Origin: Falciphora oryzae
Lineage: Eukaryota > Ascomycota > Sordariomycetes > Magnaporthales > Magnaporthaceae
Length of the DNA stretch: 64,000 nucleotides
Reading direction: 5' to 3'
Assembly: GCA_000733355.1 (NCBI GenBank)
Contig: JNVV01000013.1
Coordinates: 760,338 to 824,337 of the forward strand
Below are positions 33,464 through 44,648 of the stretch, piece after piece. Under the pieces are notes generated by a model that was not told the DNA's origin, made no database searches, and saw only the letters and a list, made by a program, of their open reading frames with translations. Numbering within the stretch: position 1 is the first letter of the stretch; every line of letters starts with the position of its first letter. A program made the translations under genes and the position numbers.

Positions 33464-35238
33464 ATGGCAGTCGCCAGGATAGCAACAGCGGCCGCTCGAT
33501 TCGCGCTGGCCAATCCCCTCTGGGCGGCCTTCCTAACGCTCGTTGCGGCCTTCTTCCTCTACATCGTAGCCAACGAGTTCGTCCGTGCCCAGGCGCGCAT
33601 CAAGGGACTGCCCGGCCCGCGCGGCCTGCCCCTTCTCGGCAACCTGTGGGACCTGCACGGCGTCGACGCGGCGGAGCAGTACCGGGTCTGGGCCGCGCGC
33701 TTCGGCGACGTGTACCAGGTGCAGCTGGGAAACGTGACGGTCGTGGTGGTCAACTCCGCGGCGGCGGCGCGCATCGTGTTCGGGCATGGCTCCCAGGCGC
33801 TGGCGTCGCGGCCCGAGTTCTACACCTTCCACCGGGTGCTGTCCGACACGGCGGGCACCACTATCGGCACGTCTCCCTACTCGGACTCGCTCAAGCGCCG
33901 TCGCAGGGCCGCCGCCTCGGCCCTCAACCGGCCCTCGGTGGCGGGCTACACGGGACACCTTGACGTGGAGACGCGAGACTTTGTCGCGGAGCTTGCCTCT
34001 TGCGGCGAGGGCGGCGCGGTCGCCGTCGACCCGATGCCCATGATCCAGCGCCTGTCGCTGTCGCTGTCTGTCACTCTCAACTGGGGAGTGCGCGGCCCCT
34101 CGCGGCGCGACGGCTTGTTCGACGAGATAACTCACGTCGAGGAGGAGATCTCGCGTTTCCGGTCAACGACTGGCAATTTGCAGGACTACATCCCGCTGCT
34201 TCGGCTCAACCCATTCGCTAGCCACTCGGCGCGGGCGCGCGAGATGCGCGATAGGCGGGACGGGTACCTCCTCGAGCTGGATCAGGGGCTGCGGGAGCGC
34301 ATCGACGCGGGCACACACGCACCGTGCATCCAGGCCAACGTTATCCTCGAGGACCGCGCCGGGGACAAGGACGACACCCGACGCAGGCTCTCGAATGCGG
34401 AGCTGACGAGCATTAGCTTGACGATGCTGAGCGGCGGGCTGGACACCATCACCACCAATGTGGCCTGGTTCATCGGGCTGCTGGCGCATCGGCAGGACAT
34501 CCAGGAAAAGGCATGGCTAGAAATACAGAGCCACTTGGAGCAGAGCCAACAAGTGCCCGAGCAGACAACGGACAGCACCCTGAACCCGCTCTGCGACGCT
34601 GAAGATGACCAGCAATGTCGGTACATCGTAGCACTAGTGCGCGAGAGCCTGCGGTACTACACCGTCCTGCGCCTTGCGTTGCCCCGAGCGTCTGTCAGAG
34701 ACGTGGTGCACGAGGGAGTGGTGATCCCGAGGGGCACCGTGTTCTTCCTCAACGCGTGGGCGTGTAACATGGGTAAGCCTTGGGTCGCGGGTCCGACTCC
34801 AACCAAGCGATGGCTTTCTTACTAGTTCAAGGTGCTGACTTTTGCCGGCGACGGCGCGGGAGGGGGGTGTGCTCAGACCTAAATGTCTGGCCAGACCCTG
34901 AGGTCTTTAGACCAGAGCGGTGGCTTGAGCAGCCCGACGCGCCGCTCTTCACATACGGGGTGGGCTATCGCATGTGTGCGGGCTCCCTACTGGCAAACCG
35001 TGAGCTGTATCTCCTGTACATGCGGTTGATAGCGAGCTTCACGCTCAAGCCGGCGGTGACTGGCCATTCGGGCAATCACGGCCTCAGCGAGGGGCTGCAA
35101 GTCGACTGCCACCCGGTCCTGGGAAATTCGGATCCGACGAGTCTGGTTGCCATCCCGAGGCCGTACCAGGTCTTCTTTGTACCCCGCGATCGGAAGGCTT
35201 TGGGGGCTGCGTTGGCCCCAGGTCAGAGAGGAGTGTGA
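33464..35238 (+). CDS. cytochrome P450 monooxygenase (CYP504-like?)
   Basis: Two exons: 33464-34772 and 34877-35238, joined across a 104-bp intron (GTAAGC donor, CTCAG acceptor) so that the junction reads ACNMDLNVWPDPEVF. The product has 556 residues. Order: N-terminal membrane anchor (FALANPLWAAFLTLVAAFFL), proline hinge LPGPRGLPLLGN, I-helix region MLSGGLDTITTN, ExxR as ESLR, the PERW motif, and the heme loop FTYGVGYRMCAG with the axial Cys. The RMCAGSLLANRELYL stretch resembles my memory of phenylacetate hydroxylases (CYP504), but this assignment is tentative. Endoplasmic reticulum. No reductase partner is adjacent. Confidence 0.92.
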
Positions 35239-36246
35239 ACTGGCGTGACGGGCAGGAAGGAAGCGTGAGGGGAGCGCTGGTCGTGTTGCGAATATTCCGG
35301 GCTTGGGTCTTGGCGGTAAGGCACCGTGCTTGGTGGCATCAATCAAAAGGGCAGCCGCGCACATGGACGACCGTCGGTTCGGTCTCTTGGCGACATCATT
35401 GACGCCTTCAGCTGTCTCGTGGCATTTGAGTGCCGGCTTGGTCGCGGGTGCGTATAGCGCTAAAAAGCAAGCGCTCGCGACAAGAATGAGCCTAGAAGAG
35501 CTCGGCCAATAGAGGCGGCCACGTGGCGCCTCCCCCTAAATCACGCAGCAACCACCAGGTGACTTTCCATCCATCTCTTGCGCCCTGAGCACACATTTTT
35601 GCAGCGACTTCAACGCTGTGCTTTTGGATCTAGGCGTTGAGGATTAGCAGAGATACGCAAATAGAATACAACGCGCCGTCCTTTTTTCCCCACGAACCTC
35701 GAGATTCCAATTGAACCATCGACACCCTACTTCATTGTCGCCAGAGCAGGCACCCCGGCCAAATCATTCCTTTTTCTCGTTGGTGCCTCCCTTGGCGGGG
35801 ATTTTGGCCAGCCCATATTGCGATTTGCACGATAGCGTCAAAAAGAATACGCACCACGACATCACTGTCCCTTGGCCCTCCATCTCCGTGTTGGCCTCCT
35901 TCCATTCATGCTTACCTGCGCGATCACGTTGGCCACCACCAAGCCCGACTCGCCCGCCGAGACATGGATGTCTCCCCTCCTGCTACTACCGACCCCTAGT
36001 TCAGGTAGTGTGGGAAGCTAGCCCACGCTGCAGTCTGCCAGTATCCCCACCCTTGTCCCGTCTGGTCGCACCCTCAATGCCATGCGACCTGCTGTGGCCC
36101 GCGACCTGACTTGCAGGTCCCGTCCTGGGCAGTCAACAACAACGATGAAAAGAAACCCCTAAAACCTCCTGCTCCAGCCAGGTTTGGCTGCGAACAGCTC
36201 TTTCTTTCGGCATCTCACCCTGTCTGGTCCCTTTGGTAGAGCCATA
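35239..36246. other. intergenic 1.0 kb
   Basis: Upstream of the GH92 gene. It is C-rich in its right half, as in fungal leaders. The open frames here (for example 35711-36109) have no motif and are not called. Confidence 0.5.
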
Positions 36247-38811
36247 ATGCTACCCCGGGTTTTCCTGGCACTGGCGTTCGCGCGAGCCTCCGCCGCCCAG
36301 CCAGACGACTTTACCAAATATGTCCGAACCGATGTAAGGCACCCCTTTCCTCTAGTTCTCGAGAGATGGCCGGATTTCTGACCCTCCTCGTGACGCCGTG
36401 GTGAAGACTGGCTCGATCAATGGGGGCAACACGTTCCCTGGCGTGTCCTGGCCCCTGGGCATGGTGAAGCTGGGCCCAGATCTGCACACTGGTTCCGATA
36501 GCTATTCGGGCTACCAGCCTGATGGGGACTTTATCGGCTTCTCGATGCTGCACGAGTCCGGCACGGGCGGTGCCCCAAAGTATGGAGTGGTATCGCAGAT
36601 GCCCATCGTCGGCGACATTAAAAACCCGCTGTCCAACATGACTGCTACCAGGGCCGCCCCAGACATGACTGAGGTCGGCTACTACCACAGCTCTCTGGCG
36701 TCCGGTGTCACCGTCGAGCTTGCAGGCACACGCAAGGCTGGCTTTTACAAGTACACCTTTCCTGCTGCGACCGGACCCAACAACGTGGTCGTGGACGTTT
36801 CACACGTGCTTCCCTCGTTCCGAGGCCAGGGGTTGGGTCAGAATTATCTCGGTGGGCGCATACAAATTGCCCAGGACGATTCTGGACGCCCCCATTACAA
36901 AGGATACGGCATATACGATAATGTAGGCTCAGTCCAGCCAGTCGAATCCCCGATTCATCATTTCCCTCTGGTGCAATACTATCTTTACTGACACTGCCCT
37001 ACAGGGCTGGAACCGAGCTGGTCCATGGCGGATCTTCTTCTGCGGTCACTTTGACAAACGGGCCACATGGAAGACCTTCCTCAGCGATGGGTTGACAAGC
37101 CAGACACTCGTAGAGTTTGGCGACAAATATACATACGAGTCGTCTACGGCCAGGCTGGGCGCCGTCTTCTCCTTTGCCGACTCCGCTGTCAGCTCCAGGG
37201 TTGGCGTCTCCTTCATCTCCGAGAGCCGGGCCTGTGCCAATGTCCAGAGCCAAATCCCGGAAGGGACTGAGCTTGCAACTCTTGTCAGCACGGCAAGGAG
37301 CGCCTGGAATTCTGAAGTGCTCTCCAAGGTGACCACGACAGATGCCAACGACACCATGAAGACCCAGCTTTACACGGCTCTTTACTTCATGAACCTGCTG
37401 CCGACCAACAAGACTGGGGAAAACCCCCTGTGGCAATCCGACGAACCCTATTACGATGATATTTTTACGTTTTGGGATACAGTACGTTATTAATACCCGC
37501 GGAGCGCGAATCCTTGCGACCCAGCCCTTTCAGTCCTCCAAGTGAGCCATTATTGACTGGCGCTTACAGTTCCGGTGCACCACCTCACTCCTCCACATTC
37601 TCCAACCCAATACCTACGAAGAGTTTATCCGATCTCTTATCGACGTCTGGCGACACGAAGGGTACGTTAGCGATGCCCGGTCCTCCAACTGGAACGGGGC
37701 CGTGCAGGGCGGCTCCAACAGTGACAACGTGTTGGCCGACGCCTACGTCAAAGGTGTCCGCGGCGCTGTAAACTGGAGCGATGGCTTCGCCGCCATGCGC
37801 AAGAACGCCGAGGTCACACCCGCCAAGACGGACGGCGACGGGCGTGATCCGTCCGGGCAGGTCAAGGAGGGCCGCGGTGCGCTCCCGGACTGGATCGAGC
37901 ACGGCTTCATCACACCCCGCTACACCCGATCCGTTAGCCGCGCAGTCGAATATGCCGCCAACGACTTTGCGCTGCACCAAGTCGCCTCGGGGCTGGGCCG
38001 CGCCGCCGACGCGGACAAGTACCTCGCGCGCTCGCGCCAGTGGCGCAACCAGTGGAACCCCAACATTACGGCGCTGGGGCACTCCGGGTTCCTGGGCCCA
38101 CGTTCGCTCGAAGGCTTCATCGGCCAGGACCCCGTCAGCTGCGGCGGCTGTTACTGGGGCGACTACTATTACCAGGCGCTCCCTTGGGAGTATTCGTTCA
38201 ACGCGCACCACGACGTGGCGACCACCGTGGCCCTGGTCGGCGGGACCGACGCGTTCGTCGACCGGCTCGAGAAACTTTTTACGCCAGGCCTGTACGGCGG
38301 CAACGGGCGGTTCGGCAATACCATGTTCAACCCGGGCAACGAGCCCAGTTTCGGTTCGCCGTACCTGTACAACTTTGTCGGCCGCCAGGACCTCTCGGTG
38401 CGCCGCAGCCGCTTCGTCGCCAAGTCCTACTACAGCCCCACCCCGGCCGGCCTGCCCGGCAACAGCGACGCCGGCGCCATGGAGTCGTGGCTGCTGTGGA
38501 ACATGATTGGCCTCTACCCGCTCACGGGGCAGACGACGTTCCTGGTCGGGTCGCCCTGGTTCCGGGACCTGACCATCAGTCTTGGGGGAGGCGACAAGCT
38601 CCACATCACAACGACGGGCGGATCCGAGACCGACTTCTATGTGCAGTCGCTTAAGGTTAATGGGGAGGAGTGGGACAAGTCTTGGGTTACGTGGTCGGAC
38701 GTTTTCGCGCGCGGCGGTACCATGGAGTTTGTGCTCGGCGCGACCCCTAGAAGGTGGGATACGGGTCTGGCGCCGCCTAGCCCAGCGAGCAACGGACGGC
38801 TGTCTGCATGA
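36247..38811 (+). CDS. secreted GH92 alpha-mannosidase
   Basis: Four exons: 36247-36333, 36407-36922, 37005-37481 and 37570-38811, giving 773 residues. The start gives a signal peptide MLPRVFLALAFARASAAQ. The first intron (GTAAGG donor, TCTGACCC branch) is chosen so that YVRTD joins TGSINGGNTFPG, the conserved GH92 opening. Later family marks are visible: GMVKLGPDLHTGSDSY, SDNVLADAY, LPWEYSFNAHHD, GNEPSFGSPYLYNF and GNSDAGAMESWLLWNMIG, followed by SPWF. GH92 enzymes are calcium-dependent exo-alpha-mannosidases acting on N-glycans or mannan. Secreted and possibly self-directed (cell wall) or directed at glycoproteins. It is the last host gene before the transposon block. Confidence 0.93.
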
Positions 38812-39158
38812 TAAATTGCTCGCGCGTGGGTCAGAAGCCTCGAAAGGCTAGGGGACGAGCAAAGGATATGCGACCGAGCAGTCATTCTCAATTGATTTTT
38901 TTTTTTCTTGAAGGCGTCTCGGTCTAGTCTCGGTCGTAAGATGACTGTGAAAACCTTACTCCGCCAAGACCTTCCCGCATCTAGCTAATCCGTTGGTGCC
39001 ATCGAACCTGGGTGCTGCAAGCATCCGGGCAGGCAAGGTTGAATGCAGAGGTGTGCCTACAGAAAGCAGGGATTAAACGTGCGAACCACGATACAAACTG
39101 CATCAGAGCCGCGAGGCAACCGGCGACCCATCGATAGAAGGATCGCTGAATGGGCAGG
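38812..39158. other. spacer between GH92 and the transposon block
   Basis: About 350 bp with a T-run near 38,896. No gene or tRNA is seen. Confidence 0.5.
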
Positions 39159-39160
39159 TA

Positions 39161-39535
39161 AGTCAAGACCCCTGTTTTGCGCCACCCCCCACTTCCGGCC
39201 ACCCCAATTCTCAACACCATACATCCAACACGCCAATTTCATTCCGCAATTGTGATCTTTCCTAGCCAACTACAATACAATCGGATATATCATCCGAATC
39301 GTCAGATGCAGGAGATTCTGGTGGATCACTTGGCAGATCGCCATCCTCTTGTTGTGCACGCCTAATGTCGCCAATCCGCATAAAGGCCTCGTTTGGGTCC
39401 GGCAACACCTTCTTTCTTTTCAACGGCCGTGCAACCTCTAATTCCGCCTCCAAGCGCCTGGTTTTTTGCTCGCACGTAACTAAAGCGATATCTTTTTCGT
39501 TGTAGGCCTTAGTAAGCTTTTGGAATAACAAACGG
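39161..39535 (-). mobile_element. Fot1/pogo-like DNA transposon, one end only
   Basis: The terminus starts AGTCAAGACCCCTGTTTTGC at 39161, directly after a TA (39159-39160), as expected for a Tc1/mariner-type element. The AGTCAAG start is close to what I recall of Fot1 ends. The element is cut at 39535 by the LTR of gypsy D. Its other end would lie beyond the window. Confidence 0.7.
39262..39531 (-). pseudogene. C-terminal fragment of a Fot1/pogo-type DDE transposase
   Basis: Eighty-nine codons are open on the minus strand. They contain a charged helical stretch (TCEQKTRRLEAELEVARP), then KRKKVLPDPNEAFMRIGDI with an RRAQ motif and an acidic tail. Fungal pogo/Fot transposases end this way: basic KRK, D/PNE.F..I..IRRAQ, acidic end. 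The helix-turn-helix and DDE domains are missing because element D inserted here. Confidence 0.65.
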
Positions 39536-39820
39536 TGTCACACGGAAGAACCTGTGGACTCACCTAATCGGCCCCACAGAAGGTCCGGGAACCGGTATAG
39601 GTGCCCAACGGCCCCGAGGCCCAAAGGCCGAAGGCCGGAAGGGCAGTGTGAATCATGTACTCAATACTTCGCACGGATCACAGGGTGGTTTATATAAACC
39701 CTGCCATCTCCTATGTCTTCCATAAGAGATTCCTTCTTCCTCAAGCATCTCTTAAGCCCATAAAAAGATTATCTGCAATATAGAAATCCTTCTCCAAGCC
39801 GTTTTTAACCCCTTGTTACA
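39536..39820 (+). repeat. 5' LTR of element D
   Basis: Starts TGTCACACGGAAGAACC and ends CCCCTTGTTACA. Similar throughout to the two 295-bp LTRs of element A but shorter and more diverged. The five bases before it are AACGG. Confidence 0.85.
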
Positions 39821-40096
39821 AATAATCTTTCTACGCTCTGCCCCCTAACGGAAGCCTCACTATCTTTCCTCCTAAGCTCTGGAAAGGCCCTGTTAGTCGG
39901 CACCCCCAAGCCCTAACTATTGCCTTCTTTAGCGAATAAAACCCTGGGGCCACACCACAAACATTTTAACTGTTACCGGTGTTTTCGAACGGGTAAAAGC
40001 GAAAAGAATATACAAGAGGGTCGTTTCACCCTCTCAATCGCCCTAAAAAAACCACGGGACTCCAAAAAAGGCCGGAGGATCTCCCTTGTACCCTTA

Positions 40097-40373
40097 TGTC
40101 ACGGGGTAAGCCGAAGGCCTATACGAGGTGATCACGATAATACTAGACGGTAATCCGGGGGTAAAAGTCCTATATTGCTATAGGGTAGATACGACAACTT
40201 CAGCTTGGTTGTAGCAATCGCCGGATTGCCTCAACCAAGCCGCCTAAGTAACGCGGCCCCCTAGGCCTCGTTGCGTGCCTGGGTGCCTCAGGCCTCCACA
40301 GGGCACAGCCCCACCAGGGAGGCTAAAACCCTCCTCTATGGCGGCCCTCTCTATCGCGACGGGCCTTCTTACA
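40097..40373 (-). repeat. 3' LTR of element C
   Basis: 277 bp, the partner of 61676-61952. Preceded by the target-site copy CCTTA. Confidence 0.92.
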
Positions 40374-41012
40374 CTATCCCCCCTCTAAGGCGCTAACGTC
40401 TCGGCAGCGCCTACTGGTAGGGATATAATGGTACCCTTCCTAAACAGCTTCGGTTTGCTGTTTTTAAGGTTGGGTCATCGGTGGAAATGGCAACTCGATC
40501 TAAGGTATCGAGTTGGGCGTGGTGTAAATTTTAAATAGCCTCACTTTTAGGGCTGCAGCGAGTCCCCAATAACTTCCGGTGGGGCTCGGGCAACGGCAGG
40601 TGCGGGGGTCCGGTAGGTCCCGGCCACGGCGGCGGCAGGTGCAGCTGGCCCGGTAGGTATCTAATTCCCTTCCGGCCCGGCGACCTTCCACCTTTTCCTT
40701 TCCTTAACAACAACAACTTTTCAACTTGTTATTGTTCTACCCAACCTGCCTCTCTTGCCTTAGCTCGCGCCTAGGCTTACGCGAACGCTCTAGTCTGCTT
40801 ACTCGTTTGCATCAGTCCTGCGTTCGCGCTCCTCTCTTCCCTGCTCTCTAACGCTCGCGCAGCCGAACGTCCACTCGATTTACGCCTAAAGCTTTCGTTT
40901 TCCTTTCTGTTAAACGCTCGCTTCCGACCGCGCGCTCATTCGTGCGTCCTACTCGTTCTCGTCCCCTCCTCCAGCACGCTCGTTTCGGGCGTGGGCTAAC
41001 CTTCTTCAAACC
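40374..41012 (+). promoter_or_regulatory. possible promoter/leader of the antisense frame in element C
   Basis: Between the 3' LTR of C and the antisense ATG. The right half is rich in C/T and contains TTAACAACAACAACTTTTC near 40705, typical of transcribed fungal leaders. No sense-strand coding is visible here. Confidence 0.35.
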
Positions 41013-41048
41013 ATGTCTTACGATTACGAAAATAACGCCGCCGTCCGG

Positions 41049-41343
41049 TGTAACAAGGGGTCAAAGACGGCTTGGAGAAAGAATCTCTAGATTGCAGATA
41101 ATCTTTTTATGGGCTCAAAAGATGCTTGAGGAGGAAGGAATCTTTCGTGAAGGACATAGGAGATGGCAGGGTTTATATAAACCCTTTGTGATCCGTGCGA
41201 AGTATCGAGTACATGATTCACACTGCCTTCCGACCTTCACCGCTTGGCCTTAGGTCCGTTGACCGCCTATGCGGGTCTTCGAACCTCCGTGAGGCCGACT
41301 CGTAATGCCGACTAGTTGGGTCCACGGGTTTTTCCGTGTGACA
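41049..41343 (-). repeat. 3' LTR of element A
   Basis: 295 bp; on the minus strand it starts TGTCACACGG and ends TTGTTACA. The end of pol overlaps its first 32 bp. Flanked by the TCCGG target copy. Confidence 0.94.
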
Positions 41344-44300
41344 CTATCCTCCTCTTCCTAGGGCGCGTCTCGAAACCTTCCGAGGCCCGCTTAAGGGATG
41401 CGGCCGTGCCTATGTCTTGTGGCACGCGGGGGTCCCTAGGCTTATCGGGGTTGAGCCGATGAAAGGCAACAACGTGTTGCTTAGACCCGTCGGTATCGAA
41501 GTGCTCCCAGGGTTCCCACGTCCAGTCCTTTTTGCGTGGGTAATCTTCCCATCGAACAAAGTAACGAACCTTCCCGCCTATATCCATGGAATCCATAACC
41601 TTTTCTACAACGAAATCTCCTATAACCGAGGGGGCCTCCCGCAGTACCTGGTCAGGGTCAGGTCGTGCCTGAATGCCAGAGCGGTAGGGTTCGATAAGGG
41701 ACACGTGGAAAGCGTTATGGATTTTCCAGGTTTTAGGCAGGGCCAGTCGTACCGCCGTGGGAGAGATAACCTTAAGGATTTGGAAGGGCCCGAGCATTTT
41801 GGCATCGAGTTTCTTGGCAGGGCGACGGGTCTTTATGTGCCGGGCGTTCAGCATAACAAGCTGTCTTTCGGTAAGGACCGGCGAAGGGCCTCTCTTTTTG
41901 TCGGCCCAATGCTTCATCCGTTCCCGGGCTTTCTCGAGGTGCCGTTTGGCTTCTTCGTGCACCTGGGTCATCCAATGCCGGTAAAATTGGCTTGCTGGAT
42001 TGCGTACTCGTCCTGGGAAAGGGGGATTATTGGAAGTTGGGTAGTACCCGTAGTTGGCGAAAAAGGGAGTAATGGAAGTACTTGCCGAAAATGTATTATT
42101 ATAGGCAAATTCCGCCGTGGGTAACAGCTCGACCCAGTTAGTCATTTCGTAATTTACGAAAGACCTAAGGTAGGCCTCCAGGCTTTGGTTAAGCCTTTCG
42201 GTTTGTCCATCCGTTTGGGGATGGAAGGCAGTGCTCATTCTTAGCTTAATACCTACCAAACGGAGGAAATCTTTCCACAAATGGCTCGTAAATCTGGAAT
42301 TTCTATCAGAAATAATATCCAAAGGCACACCGTGCAATCGCCAGTATTCTTTAGCGAAAATGCGGATAAGGTCATCCGACTTCTTACCTTCGACTTTAAG
42401 GGGAACGAAATGCGCCATTTTGGTAAAGGGGTTTACCATTACCCAAATTGAATCGCACCCATCGCTTAAAAGGAGGTCCGTAATAAAGTCCATAGCCACC
42501 GTTTTCCAGGGCTGGTAATGCAGCTCCATAGGTTGTAGGGGTCCAAAGGGGGCATGCCTTGGGGCCTTATTGCGTTGGCACTCCAGGCATCCCCTCACGT
42601 ATTCCCGGACTTTTGCCTCGATGTTGGGCCACCAGAAATGTCGTGTGATCAATTCCAGGGTTTTGTCCATGCCCATATGTCCAGCGACTTTTGTGTCATG
42701 TTCGGACTCGAGGACTTCCTTTTGCAGGGCCTCCGTTGGCACCCACAGCCTTTCCTTATGATAAAGGAGGCCATCCTCAACTTCTTTACCCTTTTCGGGC
42801 TTCTAAAGGCGGCCCTGGTATTCGGAATCCGATATACCAGCTTGCTTAACTTTGTCAGTAAATTCCGTAGCCCACTTTAGGACTGGAATACTGCAAAGCC
42901 GGCCTGGGGACAGGAGGAAAAAAGGTGCTCCTTGCGGCAAAGCTTCTTCCATGGGGTTATCTCTTTGTCCTTCCAGGGCCGAAATTCTTGCTAGGAAGTG
43001 TTTTTCTTGCAGGATCGTCGTAATCGGCTAATCCTCACTCCCCCCTTTCTCAGGCTTGTGCTGGGGTAATCTCGACAGCATATCAGCCTTTTCATTTTGC
43101 TTTCCTGGCCGGTAGTTGATCATAAACCAATAACCAGCCAGTTATTGTGCCCATCTGGCTTGCCTTCGATTAAAAACTTTAGCCGTTAGGAAATATTCGA
43201 GGTTCCGGTAATCCGTATAAACCTCTATCCGGTGCTTTGCCCCTTCGAGGTAATGCCTCCATTTCGCGAAACAATCGACGACTGCTAAAAGCTTTTTATC
43301 GTGGATTTCGTAGTTGATTTCGGCAGGTGACATTTTGCGCGAATGGAAGGCAACGGGGTGCAGTTTGTTGGTTTCGGGGTCCCTTTGGGATAGCACCCCT
43401 CTAAAGGCAAAGTCCGAAGCGTCTACCTCGACTTGCGCTGGGAGAAACGGATCGAAATGCCGGAGTATCGGAGGCGAAACGAAAACGACTTTGAGGGCTT
43501 CGAAGGCCTGTTCCATTTCGGGGGTCCATCGCCATTGGCTTTTAGGCAGGGCGTTGGCCGTCGTTATAGGCCTAACGATTCCTAAAAACCCTTTAATAAA
43601 CCTCCTATAAAAGTTGGCAAAGCCGATAAACGATTGGGAGTCCTTAAGGCAGTTAGGGGCCTCCCATTGGATGATAGCATCAACCTTGTCTTTGGACATT
43701 GCGATGCCCTCGGGTCCTATTATGTAACCAAGGAACTCGACCTCGTGCACCCCCCAAACGCATTTGCGAGGGGCCACGGCCAGGTTGTGTTTAGTAAGGC
43801 GGCGAAGCACCTCCTTTACCAAACTATCGTGTTGTTCCTTGGTCTCTGCGTATATTAAAAGGTCATCCAAATACACGAGGAGCCCGGCATCGATAAGGTC
43901 CATAAAGATATGGTTCATCATGCTTTGGAAGGTGGCGGGGGCGTTGATAAGGCCCATAGGCATAACCGTGAATTCAAAGACGCCGTATTTGCAGCGGAAG
44001 GCCGTAAGCCATTCGTGCCCTTTTTTCATCCGAATCAGGTTAAACCCGGTTTTAAGGTCGATTTTCGTTTTCCATTTGGCATTCCGAAATCGATCCTGGA
44101 GCTCCGTAATAAGCGGGATAAGGCACCGAATCGGAATCGTTTTGGCGTTCACGTCCCTATAGTCGACCACCACCCTTAAGGGATCGAAGGGGTCTTTCTT
44201 TTCTGCGAACATAAGGGGCGAACTGTTAGCAGTTTTGCATGGCCTAACCTTGCCGGTTCGCACATGCTTTTCCAGCCAAGGCTTTAAAACGTCCAGCTCC

Positions 44301-44379
44301 CTTTAGCTCATTTGGTATAGGGGGCCATGGTTTAATTAAGCTCCTTCTTTTAGGTGAATTTCGTGGTCCCAGGGCTGAT

Positions 44380-44594
44380 TGTTACGGCCAGACTAGTGGA
44401 GGCACGGTGGCCTTGCATTGGCGCTATAAACGAAGATTTTACACTAAAGAGAGGGGAAAGGAAAAGGCGCTGGTCGCGCCGGCGCGACTCGCGCCTGAAG
44501 TTGTCGCGAGTCCTCTCTGTGGCTTGCGCTCTTGCGCCTGCCCCACAGTTGTGGCGGTGCCACTGGACGTCTGGCTCGTGGCGGAACCGTCACA
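44380..44594 (-). repeat. 3' LTR of element B
   Basis: 215 bp, preceded by the CTGAT target copy. Confidence 0.94.
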
Positions 44595-44648
44595 CTACCC
44601 CCTCCCAAACCTCGTATCGCGAGTGCCGCAAGCGATGCGAGCTGGCAG

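Noticed and set aside
15629..35238. A full secondary-metabolite cluster around the NRPS-like gene
   Set aside because: Only one A-T-R enzyme and a distant P450 support it; most neighbours are carbohydrate-catabolic.
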